Assembly (NCBI GenBank): GCA_025354525.1 | Contig: JANXMS010000055.1 | Location: 1 to 54,149 of the forward strand | Direction of reading: 5' to 3' | Origin: Acidobacteriota bacterium | GTDB lineage: Bacteria; Acidobacteriota; Terriglobia; Bryobacterales; Bryobacteraceae | DNA length: 54,149 nucleotides | Part shown: positions 1 to 9,092 of the stretch, piece after piece | How the letters are laid out: every line of letters begins with the position of its first letter | Numbering within the stretch: the first letter of the stretch is position 1 | The notes under the pieces: model-generated | Databases searched by the model: none | Told to the model about the DNA's origin: nothing | The model's input: the letters and a program-made list of their open reading frames with translations, nothing else | Made by a program: the position numbers and the translations under genes

Positions 1-723
1 CTGGCGCAGGGGGTGGATGTGCTGGAGCTGGACATGGCCGTGACGAAGGATAACGTGGTGGTGGTGTCGCACGATGAGACGATGAACCCGGCTTATTGTG
101 AAGGGCCGGAGGGGGCGACGCGGGTGATCCGGGAGATGACCTTCGTTGAGTTGCAGCGTTGGGATTGTGGAAAGAAAGCAAATCCGTTGTTTCCGAAGCA
201 GCTATCGATTCCCGGGACGCGGGTGCCGACGCTGGACGCGGTGTTCACGCTGGCCAAGAAGGCCAAGGTGGAGTTCAACATCGAGACGAAGATGTCGGTC
301 GAGCATCCGGAGTGGACTCCGACGCCGGAGGAGTTTGTGCAGTTGGTGCTGAGCGTTGTGAAGAAGCATCGGCTGGAGAAGCGGGTGATCGTGCAGAGTT
401 TTGATTACCGGACGCTGCTGGAGATGAAGAAACTGGCTCCGGCGATTCGGCGGAGCGCGTTGTTTCCGACGAGCAAGGCGGACACAAGCCGGGATTTCGT
501 TGCGGTGGCGCGGTCAGCCGAGGCGTCGATTATCAGCCCGATTCACCAATTGGTGACGAGCGAGAAGGTGGCGGCGGCGCACGCGGCGGGTTTGCAGGTG
601 GTACCGTGGACGGCGAACACGCCGGCGGAATGGGGGAAGTTGGTGGCGGCGGGGGTGGACGCGATCATTACGGACGACCCGGCGGCGTTGATCGCGTTTT
701 TGAAGACGCGGGGGAAACGGTAG
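1..723 (+). CDS. Glycerophosphodiester phosphodiesterase, C-terminal part
   Basis: The frame is open from the first base, so the gene begins upstream of the window and the GTG at 13 is probably internal. The visible 240 residues fit the GDPD TIM-barrel family, which hydrolyses glycerophosphodiesters to glycerol-3-phosphate and an alcohol. Seen: the ELDMAVTKDN/VVVVSHDE stretch with the family's metal-binding Glu and Asp and a His that matches the second catalytic position, FNIETKM as the conserved NIEIK-like strand, and a C-terminal VDAIITDDPAAL that matches the usual 'D.i.TD.P' ending. About 40-80 N-terminal residues, including the first catalytic His and any signal peptide, are missing. The next gene is convergent, with only 3 bp between stop codons. 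The family call is firm; the substrate is not known. Confidence 0.85.
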   Translation: MAQGVDVLELDMAVTKDNVVVVSHDETMNPAYCEGPEGATRVIREMTFVELQRWDCGKKANPLFPKQLSIPGTRVPTLDAVFTLAKKAKVEFNIETKMSVEHPEWTPTPEEFVQLVLSVVKKHRLEKRVIVQSFDYRTLLEMKKLAPAIRRSALFPTSKADTSRDFVAVARSAEASIISPIHQLVTSEKVAAAHAAGLQVVPWTANTPAEWGKLVAAGVDAIITDDPAALIAFLKTRGKR

Positions 724-726
724 GGG

Positions 727-1758
727 CTACTTCTTCTTGCGGGTGAGTTCTTTGATGATCTCTTCGGTGAGGGGTTGGTGCTGGCCCGCGCTCCAAGCTT
801 CCTGCAGGCGCTTTTCCTCGTAGCCGGCGATGCGGCCGAGGAGGATATAGCCAGGGAGGGCGTGGCTGAGGTGCCGCCAGCGGGCCATGTCGATGAGAGC
901 GTCGAGGGAGCGTTCACGGAGCATGGCGAGGAGTTGAGGGTTTTGCTTTTCGGTGAGCGAGAGGAGGGCGGTGGCGGCTTTGTTGCGGTCGTTCCAGACG
1001 ATGGAATTGAGCTGCTCGACGAACCAGGTGGGGCTGATTTTGAGTCCTAACTTAGGCTCCTTTTCGCTGAGGATGGTGATGCCGAGCAGGGAGCGCATGG
1101 CGTTGTTACGGACCCCGTCGTCGGGATCCCGCATGGCGTATTGGAGGTCGTCGGTGATGGTGGCTTTATTGGGGACATAGGCGATGACGTAAGCGGCGAT
1201 GGCGCGTTCGACCTCATCGACGCTCGTGCCGAGGACCTCGCGGAGGATGGCTTCGTGGGTTTTGGCGAGAGGGAGGAACTTGATTTGATCGGCGCGGGCG
1301 GCGGCGTTGACCATGAAGCTGTGGCCCCGGGTGAGATCTTCGGCGATGTCGTTCTGGCGGATCGCGGTTTGGAGCTTTTCGAAGAACTGGAGATAGGTAT
1401 CGACAATCTCTTCCGGAAGCTTGGCGGTGCCTTCGGGCGATTCGCGGTAGTTGAACGCGGCGGCTCCTTTCTCTTCGACGCCGATGTAGAGAACGGCCTT
1501 TCCGTCTTCGCAGCAGACGGCTTCGAGACGGGCGCGGACGACGAGATTGACGAGCTCCATGCGGTCTTCGACGAGGCCCTTCGACTTGGGGAGAGGATCG
1601 CCTTCGACGGCTCCGATCGCTTTTTTCAGACGATCCATACTGGCTTTGCGGACGCCGAAAAAATCGATGATTCCGATGGTGGGAAGAGACGGCTGGGAGC
1701 TCTGGGCCGTCAGCAGGCCCAGAGCGAGGGGGAAGGAACAGAAAAGACGGAACGACAC
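727..1758 (-). CDS. Exported HEAT-repeat-like hypothetical protein
   Basis: A 343-residue protein read from a GTG start. The first ~20 residues look like a signal peptide (Arg followed by a hydrophobic run ending in TAQSS), so it is probably exported. The middle has a motif resembling a HEAT repeat, RDPDDGVRNNAMRSL, followed by helical segments. The C-terminus is lysine-rich (TRKKK). I do not recognise a catalytic motif. It lies 30 bp downstream of a small membrane protein gene on the same strand and may be cotranscribed with it. Function unknown; a scaffold-like alpha-helical protein is the most that can be inferred. Confidence 0.6.
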   Translation of the reverse strand: MSFRLFCSFPLALGLLTAQSSQPSLPTIGIIDFFGVRKASMDRLKKAIGAVEGDPLPKSKGLVEDRMELVNLVVRARLEAVCCEDGKAVLYIGVEEKGAAAFNYRESPEGTAKLPEEIVDTYLQFFEKLQTAIRQNDIAEDLTRGHSFMVNAAARADQIKFLPLAKTHEAILREVLGTSVDEVERAIAAYVIAYVPNKATITDDLQYAMRDPDDGVRNNAMRSLLGITILSEKEPKLGLKISPTWFVEQLNSIVWNDRNKAATALLSLTEKQNPQLLAMLRERSLDALIDMARWRHLSHALPGYILLGRIAGYEEKRLQEAWSAGQHQPLTEEIIKELTRKKK

Positions 1759-1788
1759 TTTTGTGGGACGTTTGGGCGAAGGAATTGG

Positions 1789-2292
1789 CTACGCCTGTTT
1801 TTCGGCGAGCGGGCCGATGATGGGAAGCGAGAATTTTTCACCTTGGTAGGCCTTGACCATGAGGAAGATCCAGAGGCCGAGGCCGACGAGGGCAACCATT
1901 AGACTGAGCAGGCTGAAGAGCAGGCCGAGGAGGCCGATGAGTCGGACGGCGATGTTCGCCATGATCGACAGGGCGATCTGGATGCCGAAGAGGCCGCCGA
2001 AGGTAAAGATGGATTGAAAGGCGTGGAAGCGGATGTTTCGGTCGCGGTTATAGGGTTCCAGGAAGAGGAACAGGATGCCCGTGATGAAGCCGAAGGCGTA
2101 GCACAGGAGGGCGGCAACGTTATTTGGCATGCTACTGGGCTGGTAGGGCTGCTGGGGAGGGGGGTAGCCGCCGCCGGGGGGAGGAGGATAACCGCCCCCG
2201 GGGGGAGGGGGTTGGTAGCCGCCCATTTGCATCCCGACGGGGAGGCCGGAGGCGGTTTGGGGGATGGGGGAAAAGAAAGGGCCAGAGTTCAT
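1789..2292 (-). CDS. Small membrane protein with Pro/Gly-rich N-terminus (DUF4870/Tic20-like)
   Basis: 167 residues from an ATG at 2292. An upstream in-frame ATG at 2349 would add 19 residues of unconvincing sequence. The N-terminal ~50 residues are a cytoplasmic-looking proline/glycine/tyrosine repeat (PPPGGGY units, seen as GGC/CCC repeats at about 2150-2225). Three hydrophobic segments follow, with an NIRFHAFQS motif between the first and second, typical of small DUF4870/Tic20-like membrane proteins of unknown role. It precedes the HEAT-like gene on the same strand and is divergent from the chemoreceptor gene, with 114 bp between them. Family assignment is from motif resemblance only. Confidence 0.6.
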   Translation of the reverse strand: MNSGPFFSPIPQTASGLPVGMQMGGYQPPPPGGGYPPPPGGGYPPPQQPYQPSSMPNNVAALLCYAFGFITGILFLFLEPYNRDRNIRFHAFQSIFTFGGLFGIQIALSIMANIAVRLIGLLGLLFSLLSLMVALVGLGLWIFLMVKAYQGEKFSLPIIGPLAEKQA

Positions 2293-2406
2293 AATTAAGT
2301 CTTCTATCACGAACTGGCGGAAAATGTTAGCGGAATCCATCACGGACAAAAAATATTCTTAATTCGGGGCCAATCCACGATATGCCTCTTAGGAGTAGGT
2401 TGTTCC

Positions 2407-3921
2407 ATGGTACTTGGTAGAAAAATTGTCTTAGCAGCCGCCGGCGGAATCGTTCTGGCGACATTGACCGCATTTGCGGTGGTGCGCGTGGTGATTCGCG
2501 ACCAAGGAATCGCGATGATGCGGGGCACGATGAGCAGCACGTTGATCGAAGCCGAAAACGTGCGCGAGTCGATCTCGACTTTGACGAAGGAAGGTGCCTT
2601 TGACACGGCTCGGCTGGTGGCGGAGTCGAAGCAGAGTAGTGATTTTAGAAAATCAACGATGTACCAAACCGTGCCGGTGGTGGCGGCGTGGCGCGCGGTG
2701 GAGCAGGCAGCCAAGGCGCAGGGTTTCCAATTTCGGGTGGTGCGGTCGAACCCACGGAACCCGAAGAATGCGCCGGTGGATGACGAGGCGGCGATTTTGC
2801 AGCAGATTGACAGCGGTAGTGTGGCGGAGTATTTTTCGGTTGATGCCGGGAGGAATCAGGTAGTACTGGCGCGGCCCGTGCGGATGACGGGCGACTGTAT
2901 GACTTGCCATGGGGACGCGGGGATGAGTGAGACCAAGGACGGCAAGGACGTGTTGGGATTTCGGATGGAGGGATGGAAGGCCGGGGAGATCCATGGGATG
3001 TTTTTGCTAAAGGGCGACCTTGGAGCGGTGGACCAACAGGCGATGATGGGGATGGGGCGGCTGGCGGTGTGGATGATTCCGGTGATGGTGCTCGTGATCG
3101 TCGGCTTTTGGTGGCTGAATGGCAAGTGGATCAACGGGCCGCTGCGGCGAGTTATTGTGAGCATGGAACAGGTGGCCCAGGATGCGGCGGCGGCTTCGGC
3201 CCAGATCGCCAGCGCAGGGCAGAGTTTAGCGCAAGGGGCGACGCACCAGGCGACTTTAACGGCGCAGAGTTCGCAGAATTTGGAGATGACGATTGGCGAG
3301 TCTCGACAAAAGATGGGAATCGCGGACACGGCGCGTCAGTTGGCGACCGATGCGGCTTCGGCCGGGGTGCAAGGCAAGCAGCAGATCGGGGAGATGTTGC
3401 AGGCGATGCGCGCGATTCGGGCGTCGAGCATGGAGATTGCGGGCATCATCAAGGAAGTAGACGCGATTGCGTTTCAGACGAACATACTGGCGTTGAATGC
3501 GGCGGTGGAAGCGGCGCGGGCGGGGGAATCGGGGGCGGGGTTTGCGGTGGTCGCGGACGAGGTACGCAACTTGGCGATGAGATCGACCGAAGCCGCCAAA
3601 CAGACCGAGACTCGGATATCGGAAGCGTTAGCGCGGACGGAGACCGGGGTTGCGCTGTGCGAGCGGGTCTCGGGGAACTTCGATGTGATCGTGGGGAAGG
3701 GGCAGGAGGTCGGCAAAGTGGTGGAGGCTCTCGTTGGGGTATGCCGGGGCCAGCTAGGAGACATGGAGGGGGCGACCCGGTCGATGGTCGAGTTGAACGG
3801 ATTGACGCAGTCGATAGCGGCGAATACGGAACAGACAGCGGCTTCGAGCCACGAGCTGATGGATCAGAACACGCGGCTGCGGCAGGCGGTGCAGGAGTTG
3901 GGCAGTTTGGTTGGGAAATAA
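2407..3921 (+). CDS. Methyl-accepting chemotaxis protein with heme-type (CxxCH) sensor domain
   Basis: 504 residues; AGGAG at 2391-2395 precedes the ATG by 11 bp. TM1 is at residues ~5-29. The periplasmic domain (~30-215) resembles the Tll0287-like/DUF3365 sensor and carries C164-MT-C167-H168, a c-type heme attachment motif. TM2 is at ~218-238. The C-terminal ~260 residues are an MCP signalling domain with the hairpin tip around [19 protein letters not shown] (~residues 350-370), where the kinase CheA and adaptor CheW dock. I see no clear HAMP domain, since the linker after TM2 runs straight into Ala/Gln-rich coiled coil. Family knowledge suggests redox or gas (NO/O2) sensing through covalently bound heme; the ligand here is inferred. 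No che genes lie in this window. Confidence 0.85.
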   Translation: MVLGRKIVLAAAGGIVLATLTAFAVVRVVIRDQGIAMMRGTMSSTLIEAENVRESISTLTKEGAFDTARLVAESKQSSDFRKSTMYQTVPVVAAWRAVEQAAKAQGFQFRVVRSNPRNPKNAPVDDEAAILQQIDSGSVAEYFSVDAGRNQVVLARPVRMTGDCMTCHGDAGMSETKDGKDVLGFRMEGWKAGEIHGMFLLKGDLGAVDQQAMMGMGRLAVWMIPVMVLVIVGFWWLNGKWINGPLRRVIVSMEQVAQDAAAASAQIASAGQSLAQGATHQATLTAQSSQNLEMTIGESRQKMGIADTARQLATDAASAGVQGKQQIGEMLQAMRAIRASSMEIAGIIKEVDAIAFQTNILALNAAVEAARAGESGAGFAVVADEVRNLAMRSTEAAKQTETRISEALARTETGVALCERVSGNFDVIVGKGQEVGKVVEALVGVCRGQLGDMEGATRSMVELNGLTQSIAANTEQTAASSHELMDQNTRLRQAVQELGSLVGK

Positions 3922-3922
3922 G

Positions 3923-3960
3923 AAAACGGCGGCCGGGCATTTGCTGGGCCGCCGTTTTTC
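3923..3960. terminator. Bidirectional rho-independent terminator
   Basis: A perfect 12-bp stem (3923-3934 with 3947-3958) and a 12-nt loop. It is GC-rich in the core, with four A on the left and a T run on the right, so it can work in both directions. It lies exactly between the chemoreceptor stop and the convergent TonB-like receptor stop at 3964. Confidence 0.9.
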
Positions 3961-3963
3961 TGG

Positions 3964-6900
3964 TTAGAAGACCAAGCGCAAGCTGACTTGAGCCCGGCGA
4001 GCGTTCGTGCCATCGGGGAAGCCCTGCGAGGCGGTCCCGTTGTTGAGCCCGAGGCTGGGGCGGATGCCGACGACTCCATTCAAGACACCGAAGTTGGCCG
4101 CTTCAGTGATGATGCCGGTGTTGTACTGGCTGTTGCTGATGTTGAAGGCTTCAAAGCTGGCGTAGGCCTTGACGCGTTCGGAGAAGGGGAGGGTCTTCGT
4201 GACGCGAGCATCGGTACGGTAGAGGTTATCGAGCTGCATGTTGGCGAAGGGCAGGTAGGGCACGCGGTTGGTGCCGCCGAGTCCGTTGAGCGATGTGTTG
4301 AACGCCGCGCCGGCGAACGGACTGCCGGCGATCCGCATGGTGGTGGTCTGCGGTTGGCCGGTGGCAAGGGTCGTAATCTGAGAAAGCTGCCAGTTGGCGA
4401 CCGCCCATTTCACGAACTTGTTGGAGGAGTTCTTTCCGTAGGTAGGCTCCCAGATGGCCGAGAACACGGCGCGGTGGCGCTGGTCGAGGAGGCTGGAACC
4501 TTTATCGGCGGAGTAGTCGCCGTTGAAGGTGGAGCGGATGGTGTCAAAGAAGGTCGCGTTGTTGGCACCACCCTGATTGGCCGTATCGATGGCATGGGAC
4601 CAGGTGTAGGCGAGGGAAGCCTGGAGGCCCTTGGCCATGCGCTTGTTCATTTGAACGGCCAAGCCGTGATAGTACGTATTGCCACCGTTTTCGACTTGGG
4701 TAATGCGTTGGAAACGGGGGTCGACGCGGTTGGCGGCGTAATAGGCGTTGGTCGAGAAGGTGCCGGTTTGGTTGTTGGCGGCATCGAAGATGCGATAGGA
4801 GACCGGGGCACCGAAGGCACCGATATTGAGGTCGCGCGTCGTAAAGACGGCCACGCCTCGGCTGCCGAGGTAGTTTACGGTTAAACCAAGATTCGCGGTC
4901 AACTGGCGCTCGATGGCGAAGTCCCATTGCTGGGTGTAGGGGTTGCGGAGATTCTTGTCAGCTATCACTAGGCTGACCGCGCCGCCGGGAAGGCCGGAAG
5001 CGTTGGAGGGAAGGATGCTGGGGAACGAGGGGCCGGTGGCGACGCCGTTTTGGAGCAACACAGAGGGCTGGTAGAGGCCGTTGTTCAGGAAGAGGCTCTG
5101 GATGAGGGCTCCTTGATATCGAGCGACGAAGACGCCGTAGCCGGTGCGGATAACGGTCTTTTCATTGAGCGCGTAGGCGAGGCCCATGCGGGGGGCGAAG
5201 TTGCCCTTTGGCGAGTTGATCACGCCGGTTTGGGGATAGAGCGGATTGACTTGGGAAGGCTGGGGGAGCTTCGAATAATCCCAACGGACGCCGAAGTTCA
5301 CCGTGAGTTTTTGGGTAGCGCGGAACTGATCCTGGAAGAAAAAGGCGATGTCTCGGGTGGTGAAGTCGAGCTTGGGGTTGCCGATGGTTTGGCTGAAGCT
5401 CTGCCAGTTGTAGCCGATCGCCCGACCGGAGGGATTCTGGACGCGGGCAAAGTCGTAGGCGAAATCGGTGAAGGTGCCGTAGGTGTAGCTGCCGAACTGG
5501 TTGCGGAGAATATTGAGGTAATCCTGGGTGGTAGCGAAGTCGGCGCCGAACTTCCAAGAGTGTTTGCCGGAGGTCCAGTTCAGGGTATCGGCAAACTGGA
5601 AGCGCTGTTCGGAGGGGTTGAGGCGGGGGTAGTCAACGGCGGTGCCGAGGTTGGCTTGGCCCTGGACGGTGAGGCCGAGGCGGCCGGTGCTGGCCGGGAT
5701 GAGCGCGGGGTTGACGTCGTCGAACAGCCGATCCTTAAACCAACCGAAGCGGACTTCGTTGACGATGGAGTTGGTGGGGATGGCGGTCCAACTGGCGCGA
5801 CCGTAGCGGGTGCGGACGGTGGAGTTGGCGTTGTTGCCGATGCCGTTTCCGTTGGTAAGAACGGCTTGAGTCTGGATGCCGTTGGGAGAGACCCAGCGGA
5901 GGTAGTTGCCGGAGAAGCTGAAGCTGTGACGGTCACTGGGGCGCCAGTCGATTTTGGCGAAGCCGAGTTCGGAATCGGCGGTGCGTTCGAGGGTTTGAAA
6001 CTGGCGGGCGAAGATGGACCGGGCTGAGGTGCAGGCCGCGGCGGGAGCGGTGCAGGCACCGATGAAGTTGCCGGAGCCGTCGAACAACTGGGGGTTGATG
6101 AGGCGGTTGATGAGGGGGAAGTTGCGGCGGGTGAGTTCGACGTTCGTGAAGTAGAAGAGCTTATCTTTCTTGATGGCGCCGCCGACGGAGCCGCCGAACT
6201 GCTGGCGCTTCTCGTCTGGATTGATAGCGGCGTAACGGTCGCGGGCGTTGAAATCCTGGTTGCGGAAGAACCAGTAAGCGGTGCCGTGAACGTCGTTGCC
6301 GCCGGAGCGGGTGACGGTGTTGATGACGCCGCCGTTGGCGCGGCCGAACTCGGCGGAGTAACCGTTTGAGAGCACTTGGAACTCCTGGACGGCGTCCTGG
6401 GAGATTTGGGAGCTGATGCGGGTGCGGCCGGCGTTTTCGTTATAGAACTGATTGGTCGTGTCGTTGCCGTCGGTGAGGAAGGCGTTGCCGCCGGCGATGC
6501 CACGGAAGGAGACGAGGCCGAAGGTGCCGTCCTGGACGACGGCCGGGGTGAGGAGCACGAAGCTGTCGACGCGGCGGCCATTGATGGGAAGGGACTGGAT
6601 TTGTTCGGAGCCGACGACTTGGGAGACGCCGGTTTTTGTCGATTCGACGAGAGGGGCGGCCTCGCTGACATCGACCTGGGTTGTGGCGCTGGCGACGTTA
6701 AGCGCGATGTTGAGGTTGACGCTTTGGCCGATCTGGATTTCGAGGCTCTTGGCTTCGTAGGTGGAAAAGCCGGTTTTGGTGACCTTTACGGAGTAGCCAG
6801 ACGCTGGGACTAGGGCAGGAGCGGTGAAGACACCGGCCTCGTTCGTAGTGAGCGGGCGGCGAATGCCCTTCGATTCGTTAGCAACCAAGACGTCGGCCCC

Positions 6901-7029
6901 GGGGACAACGGCACCCGAAGCATCCCGGACAACGCCTGAGAGACCACCGAAGCCCGCAACGGTCTGGGCAAATGTCGGCATCTGGAGGCACGCAAGTAGC
7001 GCGGCAGCGATCCAAATTTTAGTTTTCAT
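3964..7029 (-). CDS. TonB-dependent receptor-like outer-membrane protein with carboxypeptidase-regulatory domain
   Basis: 1021 residues from an ATG at 7029, chosen because a signal peptide starts there (MKTKIWIAAALLACLQ, cleavage near TFAQ). Longer in-frame starts give low-complexity Arg/Pro sequence. Residues ~25-105 form a CarboxypepD_reg-like beta-sandwich (LSGVVRDASGAVVPGADV). A plug region follows with LPINGRRVDSFVLLTPAVV and a TDGNDTTNQFYN-type motif, then a long beta-barrel ending in an aromatic residue (LRLVF), typical of outer-membrane insertion. Acidobacteria carry many such Oar-like receptors; the substrate is usually a carbohydrate or peptide, but nothing here identifies it. No tonB/exbBD genes are nearby. 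It converges on the chemoreceptor gene across a shared terminator. Confidence 0.85.
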   Translation of the reverse strand: MKTKIWIAAALLACLQMPTFAQTVAGFGGLSGVVRDASGAVVPGADVLVANESKGIRRPLTTNEAGVFTAPALVPASGYSVKVTKTGFSTYEAKSLEIQIGQSVNLNIALNVASATTQVDVSEAAPLVESTKTGVSQVVGSEQIQSLPINGRRVDSFVLLTPAVVQDGTFGLVSFRGIAGGNAFLTDGNDTTNQFYNENAGRTRISSQISQDAVQEFQVLSNGYSAEFGRANGGVINTVTRSGGNDVHGTAYWFFRNQDFNARDRYAAINPDEKRQQFGGSVGGAIKKDKLFYFTNVELTRRNFPLINRLINPQLFDGSGNFIGACTAPAAACTSARSIFARQFQTLERTADSELGFAKIDWRPSDRHSFSFSGNYLRWVSPNGIQTQAVLTNGNGIGNNANSTVRTRYGRASWTAIPTNSIVNEVRFGWFKDRLFDDVNPALIPASTGRLGLTVQGQANLGTAVDYPRLNPSEQRFQFADTLNWTSGKHSWKFGADFATTQDYLNILRNQFGSYTYGTFTDFAYDFARVQNPSGRAIGYNWQSFSQTIGNPKLDFTTRDIAFFFQDQFRATQKLTVNFGVRWDYSKLPQPSQVNPLYPQTGVINSPKGNFAPRMGLAYALNEKTVIRTGYGVFVARYQGALIQSLFLNNGLYQPSVLLQNGVATGPSFPSILPSNASGLPGGAVSLVIADKNLRNPYTQQWDFAIERQLTANLGLTVNYLGSRGVAVFTTRDLNIGAFGAPVSYRIFDAANNQTGTFSTNAYYAANRVDPRFQRITQVENGGNTYYHGLAVQMNKRMAKGLQASLAYTWSHAIDTANQGGANNATFFDTIRSTFNGDYSADKGSSLLDQRHRAVFSAIWEPTYGKNSSNKFVKWAVANWQLSQITTLATGQPQTTTMRIAGSPFAGAAFNTSLNGLGGTNRVPYLPFANMQLDNLYRTDARVTKTLPFSERVKAYASFEAFNISNSQYNTGIITEAANFGVLNGVVGIRPSLGLNNGTASQGFPDGTNARRAQVSLRLVF

Positions 7030-7100
7030 GTGGTGAGAGTCAGCCTGGAAGGAGGTAATACCAAGATAACAAATATCAATACACAGACGAATGAGGTTTA

Positions 7101-8342
7101 TTAAATTGCGCGGTGCGGTGGGCGGAGGAGGGCGGCGACGGCGGCGCCGATGGCGGCAATGAGAGCAAGTCCCCAATAGACCTCGTTGTAGCCGACGGCG
7201 AGGTTTCCGGCGAGGCGGGCGCGATCCATGATGCTGGCGAAGTAGCCGGGGACGAGGAAGCCGCAGAGGCCCCAGGCGGAAAAGACGAGGCCGTAGTTAG
7301 CGCCTACGTTTTTGGGGCCGAAGTAATCGGCGGTGAGGGAAGGCATCAAGGCAAGGTAGCCGCCGTAGGCAAAGGCGGCGAGGCAGAGGCCGGAGAGGAG
7401 GATGCCGAAGCTGCCGGCGGTGCGCAGGAAGCCGAGGCAGGCGAGGACGGAGACGGCGCACATGAGGAGAATGGTGGGTTTGCGACCGAAGCGGTCTGAG
7501 ACGCTGCCCCAGGCGAGGCGACCGAGGCCGTTGCAGATGCTCATGACGCCGAGGGCTGCACCGGCGGAGAGGACAGCGGTGGACTTGGCCATTTCCTGGA
7601 GGAGGGGCGTCGCTTCGCCGATGGCGGTGAGGCCGACGGCGGTGCCGAAAAAGTAGAGCATCCAGAGGACGTAGAACTGCCAAGTGGCGAGCATCTGCCG
7701 AGGGGCGACTTCGACGGGGACGGCGCGACCGACGGGCGGGGTCCAGCCAGGGGGGCGCCAGCCGGCGGGAGGCACTTGGTAGAGTTGCGCGGCACCGACG
7801 ACGCCGACGAAGAAGATGGCGGCGAGGATGAGGAATGTGCGCGGGATGGTGGTCGAGAACTGAGTTGGGTCTTTGCCGATGAGGGCTTCGAGGAGCGGAC
7901 CGAACAGGAGGGGACCGACGCCGAAGCCCATCACGGCGAGGCCGACGATGCGGCCACGCTGATCGGGGAACCACTTGATGCAGGTGGCGATGGGGGTGAC
8001 GTAGGCGAAGCCGACGCCGAAGGCGGCGACGATGCCGTAGGAGAAGATGAGGCCGTTGAGGGTATCGCCGAGGAAGGCGGCGAGGAGGCAGCCTAGGCCA
8101 AGGAGGAGGCCTCCGGCGGTGGCGACGACGCGGGGGCCTTTACGGTCCTGCCAGAGGCCGCCGATGATCATGGCGGCGGCGAAGGCCAGGAGCGAGTAGC
8201 GATAGGGCGCGATGGTTTCAGCGCGGGTCCAACCGTGGAGTTGGGCGAGGGGGCCTCGAAAGACAGACCAGGAATAGATGACGCCGAGCAGCACCTGCAT
8301 GAAGATGGCGGCGGCGGCGAGGCGAATACGGGAAACGGGCAT
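7101..8342 (-). CDS. MFS transporter, OFA (oxalate/formate antiporter-like) family
   Basis: 413 residues with about 12 predicted membrane segments. N-terminal signature: a FMQVLLGVIYSWSVFRGPL stretch, characteristic of the OFA subfamily. WQDRKGPR between TM2 and TM3 and SDRFGRKPT between TM8 and TM9 are the two MFS loop motifs. Members exchange small organic anions such as oxalate, formate or pyruvate; the true substrate cannot be read from sequence. The gene ends 71 bp from the receptor start and lies 9 bp downstream of rsmA, so it may be the last gene of the sigma/rsmA operon. Confidence 0.85.
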   Translation of the reverse strand: MPVSRIRLAAAAIFMQVLLGVIYSWSVFRGPLAQLHGWTRAETIAPYRYSLLAFAAAMIIGGLWQDRKGPRVVATAGGLLLGLGCLLAAFLGDTLNGLIFSYGIVAAFGVGFAYVTPIATCIKWFPDQRGRIVGLAVMGFGVGPLLFGPLLEALIGKDPTQFSTTIPRTFLILAAIFFVGVVGAAQLYQVPPAGWRPPGWTPPVGRAVPVEVAPRQMLATWQFYVLWMLYFFGTAVGLTAIGEATPLLQEMAKSTAVLSAGAALGVMSICNGLGRLAWGSVSDRFGRKPTILLMCAVSVLACLGFLRTAGSFGILLSGLCLAAFAYGGYLALMPSLTADYFGPKNVGANYGLVFSAWGLCGFLVPGYFASIMDRARLAGNLAVGYNEVYWGLALIAAIGAAVAALLRPPHRAI

Positions 8343-8351
8343 CCGCCGATT

Positions 8352-9092
8352 CTACGCGATCACGCGGGTGTAAAGCTCGCGCATGGCGGCGACACTGAGT
8401 TGTTCGGCGCGGAGGCCGGCTTCGGGCAGGGCGTCGATGAGGTCGTGGCCGTAGAAGGGAGCGAGGTTATTGCGGAGTGTTTTTCGTTTTTGGGCGAAGC
8501 AGCGGGCGGCGAATTGGAGGAAGGCTTCGGCGTCGGGAGCTTCGGGTCGGAGGGTTAGGCGGATGACTGCGCTGTCGACTTTGGGAGGCGGCCGGAACAT
8601 GCCGGGCTTGACTTGGAAGAGGAATTCGGGGCTGCTGTAGGTTTGGGAGGAGACGGTGAGGTAGCCGTAGTCGCGGGAGTTGGGCGAAGCGGTGATGCGT
8701 TCGGCGACCTCTTTCTGGACGAGGAGCACCGCTTCGAGAAGGGCGGCGCGGGCGCGAAAGATGCGCTCAAGAATCGGGGAGGTGATGTAGTAAGGGAGAT
8801 TTCCGGCGAGGACGGCGGGGCCCCATTGGGCGAGATCGACGTTGAGGACGTCGGCTTCGACGATGGTTAGGCAGGGGTGTTCTGGGAAGCGGTCGCGGAG
8901 GACGGCGACCATGGCGGGATCGATTTCGATGGCGATGACTTCGGCACCGGTAGCGAGCAGATGGTGAGTGAGCGCACCTCTGCCGGGGCCGACTTCGACG
9001 ATCTGCTTCGGCTGGGAGCGAGCGATGGCGGCGGCGATGCGCGCGACCATGGGCTCGCTTTGAAGAAAATGCTGGCCGAGTTTCTGTCCCAA
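8352..9092 (-). CDS. rsmA: 16S rRNA (adenine1518-N6/adenine1519-N6)-dimethyltransferase
   Basis: 246 residues. It dimethylates two adjacent adenines in helix 45 of 16S rRNA during late 30S assembly, using S-adenosylmethionine. Seen: LGQHFL at the N-terminus, EVGPGRGALTHHLL as SAM motif I, NLPYYITSPIL as the catalytic NLPY motif, and KRKTLRNNL near the C-terminus, all diagnostic for KsgA/RsmA. The start is a TTG at 9092 directly after the upstream TAG (9095-9093), suggesting translational coupling. Starting here leaves the usual few residues before GQHF. It is third in a sigma factor/anti-sigma/rsmA run. Confidence 0.95.
   Translation of the reverse strand: MGQKLGQHFLQSEPMVARIAAAIARSQPKQIVEVGPGRGALTHHLLATGAEVIAIEIDPAMVAVLRDRFPEHPCLTIVEADVLNVDLAQWGPAVLAGNLPYYITSPILERIFRARAALLEAVLLVQKEVAERITASPNSRDYGYLTVSSQTYSSPEFLFQVKPGMFRPPPKVDSAVIRLTLRPEAPDAEAFLQFAARCFAQKRKTLRNNLAPFYGHDLIDALPEAGLRAEQLSVAAMRELYTRVIA

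Noticed and set aside
2150-2225. Short tandem GGNGGNGGG/CCC repeats as a CRISPR-like or regulatory repeat
   Set aside because: They are in-frame codons for PPPGGGY units of the membrane protein at 1789-2292.
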